DNA from: a virus
DNA length: 25,778 nt
Reading direction: 5' to 3' (one strand)
IMG/VR virus record: IMGVR_UViG_3300020246_000082
Location: 1 to 25,778 of that record
Below, one piece after another: positions 17,701 to 23,500 of this stretch. The translations under genes were made by a program, and so were the position numbers. Under the pieces are notes generated by a model. It saw nothing but the letters and a program-made list of their open reading frames with translations. It was not told the DNA's origin and made no database searches. Every line of letters starts with the position of its first letter. The first letter of the stretch is position 1.

Positions 17701-18923
17701 ATCCACAATCTAGACTTATACAGTTAGATGCTGTTCTTTTAATATTTGTAAATGGTGTGCTTCAAGAACCTGGCATAAACTATGAGTTTAACGGAGGAAC
17801 ATCAATATCATTTGATGCTGCACCAACATCAGAGGATGATATATTCATATTCTTCTATAGAGGAACAGTTGGTCAAGATAGTTTTATATTTGATGTTAAT
17901 GAAACTATTAAAGAAGGTGATATAATAGAATTATTCAAGAGTGCAGAACTTGAACTTAACAATGTTGCTAAAGATACAACTAATTTTGCACAGAGAGATG
18001 AAAGAATAATTCAAAGGATTGCAACAGCATCTATTGTTGAAACACCATTCTATCAAGGTAGTGGTGTTAACAATAATGATTTCAAACCACTAAGATGGAA
18101 TAAACAAAAACAAGATATTGAGTATGGTGGTGGATTAATTTCTAAAGCAAGAGATCAAAGTGAGGCACAAATAACACCTATTTGTAATGTCATAGCATCT
18201 ATTGCTTCTACTGACACATTCTTGTTTACTAATCATACAGAAAGATTTAGAGATCTTGATGGCAACTTAGCAGATCCATTTAGTTTATTCGTACAAGCTG
18301 CAAATGTAGGATTTGGAACTACTGCACAGGCAGGTGTTAACTATGAGGTTTGGGGTGATGTTACACCTGACAATAATAATGTTAAAGGTTATATTGGTCT
18401 TATTACTGGTATAACAACATCAGCAGGTATTGGAACTGATCTTGGTCTTGTATTACAGTTAGATACTAACAATCTAATTAATGAATTTAACTCATCTTAT
18501 GTACAAGACCTAGAAGCAGGTTACCCAATCCAAGTTTATGGATCAGGAATACAACCTGTTGCAGGTGTGATTACAAGTATTGATAGTCATGATTCCGATA
18601 TAGTCGGTATCAGCACCTTTGATGTGGACAATATATACTATGTCTCTGCTATATCTTGGGATGGTAGTTCTAGAACAGGTGTTATTACATGTAACATACA
18701 CTCTGGAACTGATGTAAGTGGACTGGTTGGTGTTGGTTCAACACTGCATCCTGCAGCAAGATTAACATGGGGAAAATTCTCTGGAGCGTTAAGAAGCGTT
18801 GCATATCCTCTTGGTATATCTGTCAAAGGTTTGAATTACAATCAAGACCTAGACGAATGGCCAACCGCCAAGCGTATGAATATTGGGTTGCGTAATACTG
18901 GAGCACTCAATAAAACCTTATAA
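5712..18923 (+). CDS. giant modular structural protein in gp7 position
   Basis: One uninterrupted frame encodes 4403 residues, about four times T4 gp7 (1032 aa), and occupies the gp7 slot between gp6 and gp8. The N-terminus (TPEFAKAENPLLEEFLKQYY, and a LYESKGTDESFKILFKALFGLEP segment near 200-220) looks like the wedge-anchoring part. Residues about 83-135 hold a DEIITYTG...CTRGFSGI module. At 1265-1380 there is a YHYH-type domain (GWAYDGNPIYGPYGF, then DEHNGRF and GIYAYFAT). Short modules recur throughout: about nine I-x(3)-V...G-x-G-Y units, several NHG-x(3)-GD units and about twenty G-I/V/L/F-G-T/A/S turns. Residues 3394-3725 form a repeat array. The segment near 4009-4050 (LIFVNGVLQEPGINYEFNGG) is an adhesin-type beta module. 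There is no signal peptide and no long hydrophobic segment. Inferred role: wedge scaffold extended into a surface or fibre protein. The gp7 link rests on position and N-terminal resemblance. Confidence 0.88.
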   Translation: MIETYSPLSSRVKTYQVVGDQTPEFAKAENPLLEEFLKQYYISQEHQGGSLDIGENIDKYIKIDNLTKEVVAGVATVASGIDSTTDTITVSPNTKGFPQEYGLLKIDDEIITYTGVTTNTFTGCTRGFSGITTYRTVNDPYNLTYTSTTPAEHDSGANIQNLSALFLQEFYTKLKAQYTPGLEGVTLSPTLDVNNFIKEARSLYESKGTDESFKILFKALFGLEPKINDLEQYLIKPSYANYLRRQSFAVRVISGDPLNLIGQTLYQDNEVGNDLVNAASGPISDVVQIRDDYYRISVFIGFDDRDLIEGNFVIPGKTQAIGTIGIGATVITVDSTIGFGKTGTFQVGVADDSFYQTLDYTEKTVNQFIGVTTALKEIPSATELYAPTLVYGFENNDLSKRVNMRLTGVISGFESLQNLYGLTEQSRIQVKNLGRYVKNPPTDQTYSQVFFNSWIYNTSARYEIEQFFGTTFTLKGRIDKASLKKNDTVEIVIRNTQTVVQTGLNVNFVNTALNQVTLSGTFTAGSGIDYDIRRVQEKASSSTVEVIGGQDQILADVTNTYILDAKYSPTNLKEGYVASNSIPSYDIITEKITATLTDPKIGNADFEGYDVLTNRYTILSFSSSVPFKTGEEISYVPRGNTVPIGGLTRASFFVEVLAQNNKIKLYQSRSFIPSGISVGFVPTELPTGIHDFVRVEQARKSIFPSGSLKRFILDQNLTDGTKPKTTSEQTQTGTTGMLVNGVEITNYKSDKCIYYGPVKSFDIVNAGEGYDVSFPPSVGFETSTTGINTAYGRVSVAGTVTGILVDPVEYEIKNVVSVDIHGGNGSGARAEAITELAYRSLTFNAKKFAIGGDIDVSSDRFILDKEHFYKTGDRVIYNANNNNPIALSTSTAIGVDTGLVQGQSYYVGVAATNIFQIYRNKTDAVSGVNTISFGSTAGDSNIGIHQFNDYETKRRISRIAIIDSGSGYTNRKISVDPAGSIGGISTVRDFVEFPNHGFKDGEVVHYSTDGVRITGLSTTAQYQVLTIDDHSFRLCNSGLATTRLPDQTNYLNKLYTRFDSTGSGYQNFFYPAVTVDVNVVTSDDANRTIEAFPIVRGKVIDTILYDEGRDYGSNIINFEKTPIVTTNYGELGQIGLTIVNGRITDAFVQAAGQNYDGPPDLTVVGVGTANGARLRAIMSGGSIDKVKVLASGVGYALSTTSVTVLPPGNAATFASNIRKLTGNKFKTSKTVNGDYLGAVEGGLAIESVGYGETVRTVFDDDGAGHSPIIGWAYDGNPIYGPYGFSDRDNIQSGSRRMLTSYKLDASRVKNRPSTGVFEAGYFTEDYYYDASGDLDEHNGRFCKTPEFTQGIYAYFATVDSLVQPEFPYYIGHTYRGFPIAENIQVGNKIKQSNFDFENSELVRNTNPYNMFGSGVSYDYVVQPYKSINNIAFPDRILSGSIDNIKIVQPGVGYTVGTPLTFDNADTGGTNAYAIVNQINGQPVSRISTIFNKFEDIIFSWGGGDRVIAHRKPFHQLKQDDFIQVSGLSTSIIGLTASHKISIVDYSTTLLDDGFVGVVTDIRVQSIAPTVSVGATIGFSTQIVSAGIGTTVGVGSETAQILNIFPDDQVLRIRRSGAAATTGILGIGVSFFTDQAIIPLPVAYFESQPDRKLYFNPQESVGFGTTVSQTITRPYQYMGVTKDRSLLTRTIHLENHGLETNDELRFSVPTGGSQISCATSAIYAGTFNFPTTVFAVKKTEDTIGIKTTKTSSDIVFISGGTGRYDYLIEKVEPVKVTGTIEKIATTIETTADHSLEDGDIVDLIVKPGLTTGIGTTTYTKLKVIDDYLITNPLEIAASGINTTTNRITSNDHRLVTGDRILYYGANLPDGITQKEYYVVRIDDNTISLTNTFAETTGVPTLVNITSQGGSGQTINPINPQLRPFKNNDLVFDMSDPSLADYQLKFYYDTNYFNEFVGSATTDSFEVIGVSTLSTVGIGSTIPTFDNPFHPTTVLKYSDTSPELIFYNVFGVSGVATTKNTGVVNQGQIKYVDSGYTGKFNIVGVSNTEFKVNLRFAPESLQYSDTDCDQLSYTTKSPTASGGISSISILNRGLNYQSIPGISSVAGSGSNAILIAESVDINRLAEVSVPDDVFGYPSDNTLKPDAFIPRVLTIADYSTIVDVRVSFGGRAYLTAPQLVIFDKLTGEVVESGLITCELSDSAVTSATVSVPPSGLSENEFGVAPIRNSNGIAVLEAFGEAGVLTCKISTPILGYKKEPLAIGDSIFLEGITSYDGTGYNSADYKFTPFRVADYNNATNPRQVTFDYTGITTNPGIGATAIYGFGNITKFGNLATFEVTKGFSSFVQNERFKRNTNPLADVRLDFVNVNTANIIVSGSEDLETGDILVGKLSGSSARITGVEEFDGNFNIQASVKTTVGWRDNVGLINDTNQVLPDNDYYQNLSYAIESPKTYEDLITYVNDIVHPSGLKNFANTEIITDANLPGYKAVGETFQPAEDKGGLVLDFINDPLRVDAIYPYDLARDFQAEGNISKFVELRSTRLADFILNKTNRVLMHDDISPQFVSNDSNDLSPFRIVASYPSPRKFQRFFTQTVHQAEDPSKNQYQLNEFISVTVGGDTFLLQKYEAKNYDQLGFTTSYVQFDTDFYGSTTSLLIRPNEPFDTDYEVKTFQSNFSDTVGVGTTVFGKIRLESSVSTVGGANTLGVALTTNVLGVSTLTTQAAVLQFVVSDLTTSQVDYFEYAAMHNGSDTYLTELAAFNSKQNLSGLSSPEFIGTITSQIDGGLLKFDFENGSQNTVEVKSKMIAVDPVGLGTTTYRFKNSVFDPDGTERSARIETVSQAKAGIATVCGIASIRDLSVKSTVHVAIGDTQTIQQIYLLTDPYNQQNFITEFPLASIGATMGIGTFGSTYRPDGQINLEFHPSVSGIVSVTSFNEIFYLNKDPNGTLEGIGELTYGSAFESVAQAVYLGINNRDSRSFAITHQGTPIYAQETNPADPNALIRDTGTFKQKHFFQTFEQLIYKPDSNLIGIGGTALVYQTGAGVTGYLPDLVYAIRDNDEEYRIALTKNDAIAGTAVTFLPNTGAGNKHRFSMAKRDSKTMVSISGLVQKPIAFTSVNYELDVPVAGFVTAFVLSGIGSILSGDLIRIEDEYSIVRNVGLGTTSLGPAVGIGTWSLVEVERGAVGTAATPHAAGEPARIFRGSYQILDSNIHFTQAPLGGDLGIVNPNNLPYPRATFGGRTFLRQDYLKNQLFDDISNSFDGLETTYPLTSTGAAVTGIGTTGGNGVLFINNIFQAPFSENNPDANFKIIEQAGISSVQFTGVSSQGFSTPIIDIGDVNENQLPRGGIIISAGSTPGRGYAPFIGAKVFPEIDSNGNITNIVGVPTVEGTGFQISTANYDNVTGILSVTTATNHGLTIDDQIKLVGLYFTCPKDDVGTPTNFVYNPATGISTVTLANHGLSNGDAISFRANSLTLSCTMGTGNKTYPRPTDPLAGNGQYLTVSNVTTNTFRVNVGAAGSNVYWNPTDADYDPNAGIMTVTIGTHDLYVGKGVVIPDNSFSFTCLQDGNTSVKTYPRATDPVSGASIDVVAVGTATANISTAIYDPTAGILTATSAGHNLMVGNRIQIAGNSLTFTCSKDNHATYHPYPRLGDPIRDKWVAVASTTVNTFSIDVGSSSGLYPHYDASEHRLYSVATGALIKQTGTIDLNVGTGGTGTSAHTFVSAATSSVQHLPQSAHTFVSAATNAVQTLNYVGVTTNIFPDYDQSTDITQIVSPTIFNTFVGPSTIPHIYNGGGSPYAFKYLDDLTFGSGYNQLLGTVSIGVSDSVGTGATITATVGAGGSLIFSIGAAGTDYSSNTELFAPDPNGGNLGIQGLYRLGLGNTTTTGVGASITVDIIGVSTNTGVGATLFEVKEWEFSKPGYGFKIGDKFTLAGLSTDPTAGDEFEQFEIEVLNIFNDDISAYQFGQLDYIDNIKPFQNGRDKRFPLYYENQLVSFEKDLDDPQSRLIQLDAVLLIFVNGVLQEPGINYEFNGGTSISFDAAPTSEDDIFIFFYRGTVGQDSFIFDVNETIKEGDIIELFKSAELELNNVAKDTTNFAQRDERIIQRIATASIVETPFYQGSGVNNNDFKPLRWNKQKQDIEYGGGLISKARDQSEAQITPICNVIASIASTDTFLFTNHTERFRDLDGNLADPFSLFVQAANVGFGTTAQAGVNYEVWGDVTPDNNNVKGYIGLITGITTSAGIGTDLGLVLQLDTNNLINEFNSSYVQDLEAGYPIQVYGSGIQPVAGVITSIDSHDSDIVGISTFDVDNIYYVSAISWDGSSRTGVITCNIHSGTDVSGLVGVGSTLHPAARLTWGKFSGALRSVAYPLGISVKGLNYNQDLDEWPTAKRMNIGLRNTGALNKTL
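9504..9850 (+). other. YHYH-type domain inside the giant protein
   Basis: This part encodes about residues 1265-1380. Marks of the YHYH family (Pfam YHYH, function unknown) are PIIGWAYDGNPIYGPYGF at about 1267-1284, then LDEHNGRFCKTPEF, GIYAYFAT and FPYYIGHTYRGFP. The usual order of these blocks is complete. The motif that gives the family its name reads YAYF here, so both histidines are missing. The domain interrupts stretches of beta-rich repeats and has a much higher aromatic content than its surroundings. It is probably a folded unit exposed on the particle; its ligand is unknown. Confidence 0.75.
15891..16788 (+). repeat. five-unit imperfect protein repeat array
   Basis: In the giant gene, units begin at tyrosine codons 15891, 16026, 16284, 16503 and 16743 (residues 3394, 3439, 3525, 3598 and 3678). 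The full unit reads Y-[DN]-P-x-[AT]-G-[IL]-x-[TS]-[VA]-T, then [NTG]-H-x-L-x(2)-G, then NS-[LF]-[TS]-[LF]-[TS]-C, then YPR-x(2)-DP, then a V-x-x-T-x-N-T-F-x-V-[ND]-V-G strand. Unit 1 is cut short after its FTC core (45 residues to the next start); the others are 73-86 residues apart. The fifth unit keeps only the YDAS start and passes into the SAHTFVSAAT repeats. One cysteine is kept in each of the first four units. Copies are diverged at the DNA level. Confidence 0.8.
16845..16928 (+). repeat. two SAHTFVSAAT repeats, 18-residue period
   Basis: SAHTFVSAAT is encoded at 16845-16874 and again at 16899-16928, exactly 54 bases apart; the flanks (SSVQ and NAVQ) also match. The codons differ at nearly every synonymous position (for example AGT against TCA for the same serine). 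The protein sequence has therefore been kept while the DNA drifted. The repeats close the larger array and may form a beta-turn edge or a docking strand. Confidence 0.75.
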
Positions 18924-18926
18924 ATA
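18919..18926 (+). promoter_or_regulatory. T4-like late promoter overlapping a stop codon
   Basis: TATAAATA spans the TAA stop (18921-18923) of the giant gene and lies 35 bases before the gp8 ATG. Predicted transcription starts near 18932, giving a leader of about 30 nt. It would let gp8 and the following gene be expressed without reading through the 13-kb gene. The exact match and its place in one of the few gaps of the block support it. Confidence 0.7.
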
Positions 18927-18961
18927 TCAAAATAGTAAGACCCTTTTTATAGAATATTGCA

Positions 18962-20533
18962 ATGGCAGCAATTATAACCGATCAATTTAGGATTATCAAC
19001 GCTAACAACTTTATGAAAGATGTTACTAGCGGTGATAACTCTTACTATGCTTTTCTTGGATTAGCAAATCCTACAGTATCGGGATTCGGACGCACAGATA
19101 CTTGGAATAGCACAACTATTCAACCGCCATCACCTGTAGATAGTATTAACTATAATAACCATGTATATGATACTATGCTTTTTGGAAGGAAAGTATTTCC
19201 TGGTGATGTAAGAAGATTAATTAGAAAAGTAAGTTGGACTAAAGGTACATCATACGACATGTATCGTCATGATTATAGCACAACTAATCGTTCTTTGGTA
19301 TCTAACTCTAGTAGATTATATTCAGCAAATTATTATGTTATGAATAAGGACTTTAGAGTCTATGTTTGTATTAATAATGGATCTGCGGGTATAACTACGA
19401 TTGCTAGTGCGTCATTAGATGAACCAGGTTTTACAGATTTGGAACCATCTGCTGCAGGTGTAAGTGGTGATGGTTATCTCTGGAAGTATATGTTTACAGT
19501 TCCTCCTGCGGATATTGTAAAATTTGACTCTACTGAATATGTTGCTGTTCCTAACGATTGGGAAACAACTATTGATGCAGATGTAAAGGTTGTTAGAGAT
19601 AATGGTGACTCAACTGTTAATAATAATCAAATTAAGGTTGTATCTATAGATAATCCTGGCAGAGGATATAACTTCCTTTCTAGTCCTATAGAAGTTGATA
19701 TATTAGGTGATGGGTCTGGAGGAAAAGTAAGAATCTTAACCAATACAAACGGTGAGATTATACAAGCACAAGTAACTCAAGGGGGACAAGGTTACAGTTA
19801 TGGGCGTGTTGATCTATCTACTATTAATTCTAATGCTACGACTTTTGCAAAGTTAACACCTATTATACCACCAAGTTTAGGTCATGGGTTTAATGCGTAC
19901 AAAGAGTTAGGAACTGATAAAGTTTTAATATACACTAGATTTGATGCATCATCTTATGACTTTGTACCTGATACAATATTTGGTCAGGTTGGATTAGTTA
20001 GAAATCCTCAAGCAGTTGGTGCTTCTGGAACTACCTTCTTACAAACATCAGAATTTTCTGCATTAAAATCAATTAAGTTTACAGGAGATACATCACAAGC
20101 TCTTGGCATTGGTACAGTTATAGAACAAAATATAACTGGTGTGGGAACTGCTAGAGGTTATGTTGCGTCTTACGATATTGATACGCAGGTAATTAAATAT
20201 TTCCAAGATAGGACATTATCATTCAACCAATCACTATATGATCAGACTGATAGTAATGATGTTGCTAATCAAACTCCAGTCTTAGAATTTACATCAACTG
20301 CGAATGCTATTACTAGTACCGCATTTAGTGTTAATGTAGATACAACCTTCAGTGGCATATCTACTGTTACTCCTGCAGGTAGAACTGTTGATTTAGGAGT
20401 TCAATTTACAAATGGGATTGCCGATGCTGAGATAAATAAACGCAGCGGTGATTTAATTTATCTTGACAATAGACCCTCTATTACAAGAAATGAGCGTCAA
20501 AAAGAAGACATTAAAATCGTATTAGAGTTCTAA
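18962..20533 (+). CDS. 8: baseplate wedge protein gp8
   Basis: A 523-residue protein with the conserved opening of T4-like gp8 in marine phages: ITDQFRIINANNFMKDV, SYYAFLGLANPT, FGRTDTWN and YDTMLFGRKVFPGDVRRLIRKVSWT, then YDMYRHDYS and ANYYVMNKDFRVYVCI. The SGDGYLWKYMFTVPPADIVKF segment and STEYVAVPNDW are also characteristic. It is longer than T4 gp8 (334 aa). The extra length holds two G-x-G-Y units (NPGRGYNF and QGGQGYSY) like those of the giant protein upstream. gp8 dimers sit in the wedge next to gp6 and gp7. The ATG at 18962 has only a weak ribosome-binding site. It is followed after 4 bases by the DUF4815 gene. Confidence 0.9.
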   Translation: MAAIITDQFRIINANNFMKDVTSGDNSYYAFLGLANPTVSGFGRTDTWNSTTIQPPSPVDSINYNNHVYDTMLFGRKVFPGDVRRLIRKVSWTKGTSYDMYRHDYSTTNRSLVSNSSRLYSANYYVMNKDFRVYVCINNGSAGITTIASASLDEPGFTDLEPSAAGVSGDGYLWKYMFTVPPADIVKFDSTEYVAVPNDWETTIDADVKVVRDNGDSTVNNNQIKVVSIDNPGRGYNFLSSPIEVDILGDGSGGKVRILTNTNGEIIQAQVTQGGQGYSYGRVDLSTINSNATTFAKLTPIIPPSLGHGFNAYKELGTDKVLIYTRFDASSYDFVPDTIFGQVGLVRNPQAVGASGTTFLQTSEFSALKSIKFTGDTSQALGIGTVIEQNITGVGTARGYVASYDIDTQVIKYFQDRTLSFNQSLYDQTDSNDVANQTPVLEFTSTANAITSTAFSVNVDTTFSGISTVTPAGRTVDLGVQFTNGIADAEINKRSGDLIYLDNRPSITRNERQKEDIKIVLEF

Positions 20534-20537
20534 GAAG

Positions 20538-23500
20538 ATGCCACAACAGACCAACCTCAACATAAGTCCTTATTACGACGACTTTGACAGAACCAAGAAT
20601 TTTCATAGAGTTCTATTTAAACCAGGATTTCCTGTTCAAGCTCGTGAACTTACGACTATGCAGTCTATTCTGCAGAATCAAGTTGAACAATTTGGTAGTC
20701 ATATATTTAAAGAAGGATCTGTTGTAGTACCTGGCGGTATTACTTTTGATCCAGAATATTTTGCAGTACAGTTAGACGGAACTCATTTAGGAACTGATGT
20801 TGAAGTATATCTAGGTGCACTTAAAGGTAAAAAGATAAAGGGTCAAAGTTCTGGTGTAGTAGCAAAGGTAATTAATTGTATAACTGCATCCGAATCTAAT
20901 AATAATAATCCAACAATATATGTAAAATATATCTCACCAGGTCCTAGTGGATCTTTTGATTTTTTTGATAACTCAGAATTACTTATATTAGAGGATTCAG
21001 TAACTTATGGTAATACAACATTAAATTTAGGATCTTCTATAGCATCAACTATTACTGTAGATGCATGCCTAACAGGATCAGCAGCAAGTATAGCAAGTGG
21101 TGTTTATTTTGTAAGAGGTAGTTTCGTTAGAGTTAACGAACAGACACTTATATTAGATCAATATACAAATGATAGCACATACAGAGTAGGTTTGCAAGTT
21201 GTTGAGACAGAAGTTGCTGCAAAAGAAGATAACTCTTTATATGATAACGCAAAAGGATTTTCTAACTTTGCTGCACCAGGCGCTGACAGATTAAAGATAG
21301 AATTAATTCTTGCTAAAAAACCAATTACTGATTTTGATGATACTGACTTTATAGAAGTTGTTAGAGTCAGAGAAGGAACTATTGAGAAAGAAAATAATAA
21401 CAACTCACAATATAATTTAATTTTAGATTATCTTGCAAAAAGAACACATGATGAATCTGGAGATTATGCACTAAAACCATTCATAGTTGATGTACAAGAA
21501 AGTTTAAATGATCGTCAAGGAAGTGGCGGTGTTTATTTTGAGAATGAAATTACAAGAGAAGGAAGAGAACCAAATGATGATATAACTGCTGTTAAAATAT
21601 CACCAGGTACTGCGTATGTAAGGGGATATGAATTTTCTACACAAGGAGAGATAATTGACTGTCCTAAAGCAAGATTCTTAACAGAAGAATTTATTGAGCA
21701 GTCATTCACATTTAGATTAGGAAACAAACTTATAGTACAGGATGTCAATGGTAATCCTACACAGGGATCTACAATTGATTTGCAAAGTGGTATTAGTAGT
21801 TCTGTAATTGGGTCTGCAAAAGTATATAATTTTGCATTGTCAGATGCAAAGTATAAGGATAATTCAACTGAGTTTGATTTACATTTATTTGATGTACAAT
21901 TATTTAATAATATAGAATTAAATGAGTATGCTACATGGCCAAGATCAATAACTATTGAAGGTGGTGAGAGTGGTGCTAGAGGTATTGCTGTTACTGCAGG
22001 AACTGCCAGTAGTTCAATAACAGTACAAAATGTATCTGGTAGATTTTTAGATGGAGAACAAATTATATTTACTAATGATTATAATCTAACAAGATCTGCA
22101 CTTAAAGTAAACAGATATGATATTAACAATGTAGAGAATCTATCACAAACTGGATTCTATGCTAAGAAAAAATTATTTAATGTGCTACCTGTAGGATTTG
22201 ATAAGACTGATCCTGTAGAAATTGCCACTAACGGAACTGTCACATGTCCTGGCAAAACATTTGAAGTATTCAAACCTAATCAAATTATAACATATACAGT
22301 ACCTGCTGCATCTTTACCTAGTCGTAATGTTGTAACTGAAGTTGCTGCAGATGGCAGCACTATGAAACTAGCTGCACTAACATCAGTTCCACAAATATAT
22401 AATGGAGCTTTACCTAGCAGCACATACACAGGTGCAATATTTTTAGGTCAACAACAGTTATCTAAAGAAGATAATTCTGGTTTATATCTACCACTTCCTA
22501 AAGCACCTATTGGTGAAGTAGACCTTACTGACGCAGAATTATTATTAAGTGATCAGGTAACAAATGAATCAACAGATGCTAATGGAGTATTAGTTGTAAA
22601 CACTAGTGCTTTGAGTCTCAATGATGTTACTTTTGTAGCATTTGACCAAGAGAGATATCAAGTAACTTATAGTGATGGAACAATTGCAACGATAGACGAT
22701 TCTCAAGTTGTCATAACAAGTGACACATTAACAATTAATAATTTACAATTCTCAGAGACTGGTATAGAAGTTAATGTAACTGTTGTTAAAAGTAATATTA
22801 GAAGTAAAGTAAAAGAATTTAAGAAGAGTCAGTCAGTTACTATAACAAGATCTTCTAATGCTGCATCTGGTTCTAATTCTAATATTAGTCTTAACGACGG
22901 ATTAACAAATTCAGCACTCTATGGTTTAAGAGTACAAGATGCCGATATATCCTTAAATTGTCCTGATGCTGTAAATGTAGTTTGTATCTATGAATCATTA
23001 GATGCAAATGCTCCAATATTTGATAAGTTAGCATTTACATCAACTGACCCTATTTTCCAAAATGCTATTGTTGGTGAAAATATAATTGGTGAGACATCAA
23101 ATGCTGTTGCTAGAATTGTAGAAGTTGATGCAGGTAATAGTAATATTAGTATTGTATATCAAACTCTTGATAAATTTACTCTTCTTGAAAATTTAACATT
23201 CAGTGAATCTAATTCTACTGCAGTTTTACAAAATATTATTAACGGTAAGTTTAAAGATATTACAGATAGTTATCTTTTAGATAAGGGTCAGAAAGAGCAA
23301 TATTATGGATATTCTTTCATATCAAGACTTAATGATAATTATATACCAACAAAACAAATTACAGTTATATTTGATAAGTATGATATTCCATCTACAGATA
23401 CTGGAGATGTATTTACTGTTGCTAGTTATGACCCAGAGAGATTTACTAAGGATGTCCCTGAGATTGGTATAGGTTTAAAGAGAGCAACTGATACACTTGA

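Noticed and set aside
20431-20438. GATAAATA about 100 bases before the DUF4815 gene
   Set aside because: Same reasoning: inside gp8 and expected by chance. The similar distance to the next gene as at 5604 was noted but is not enough.
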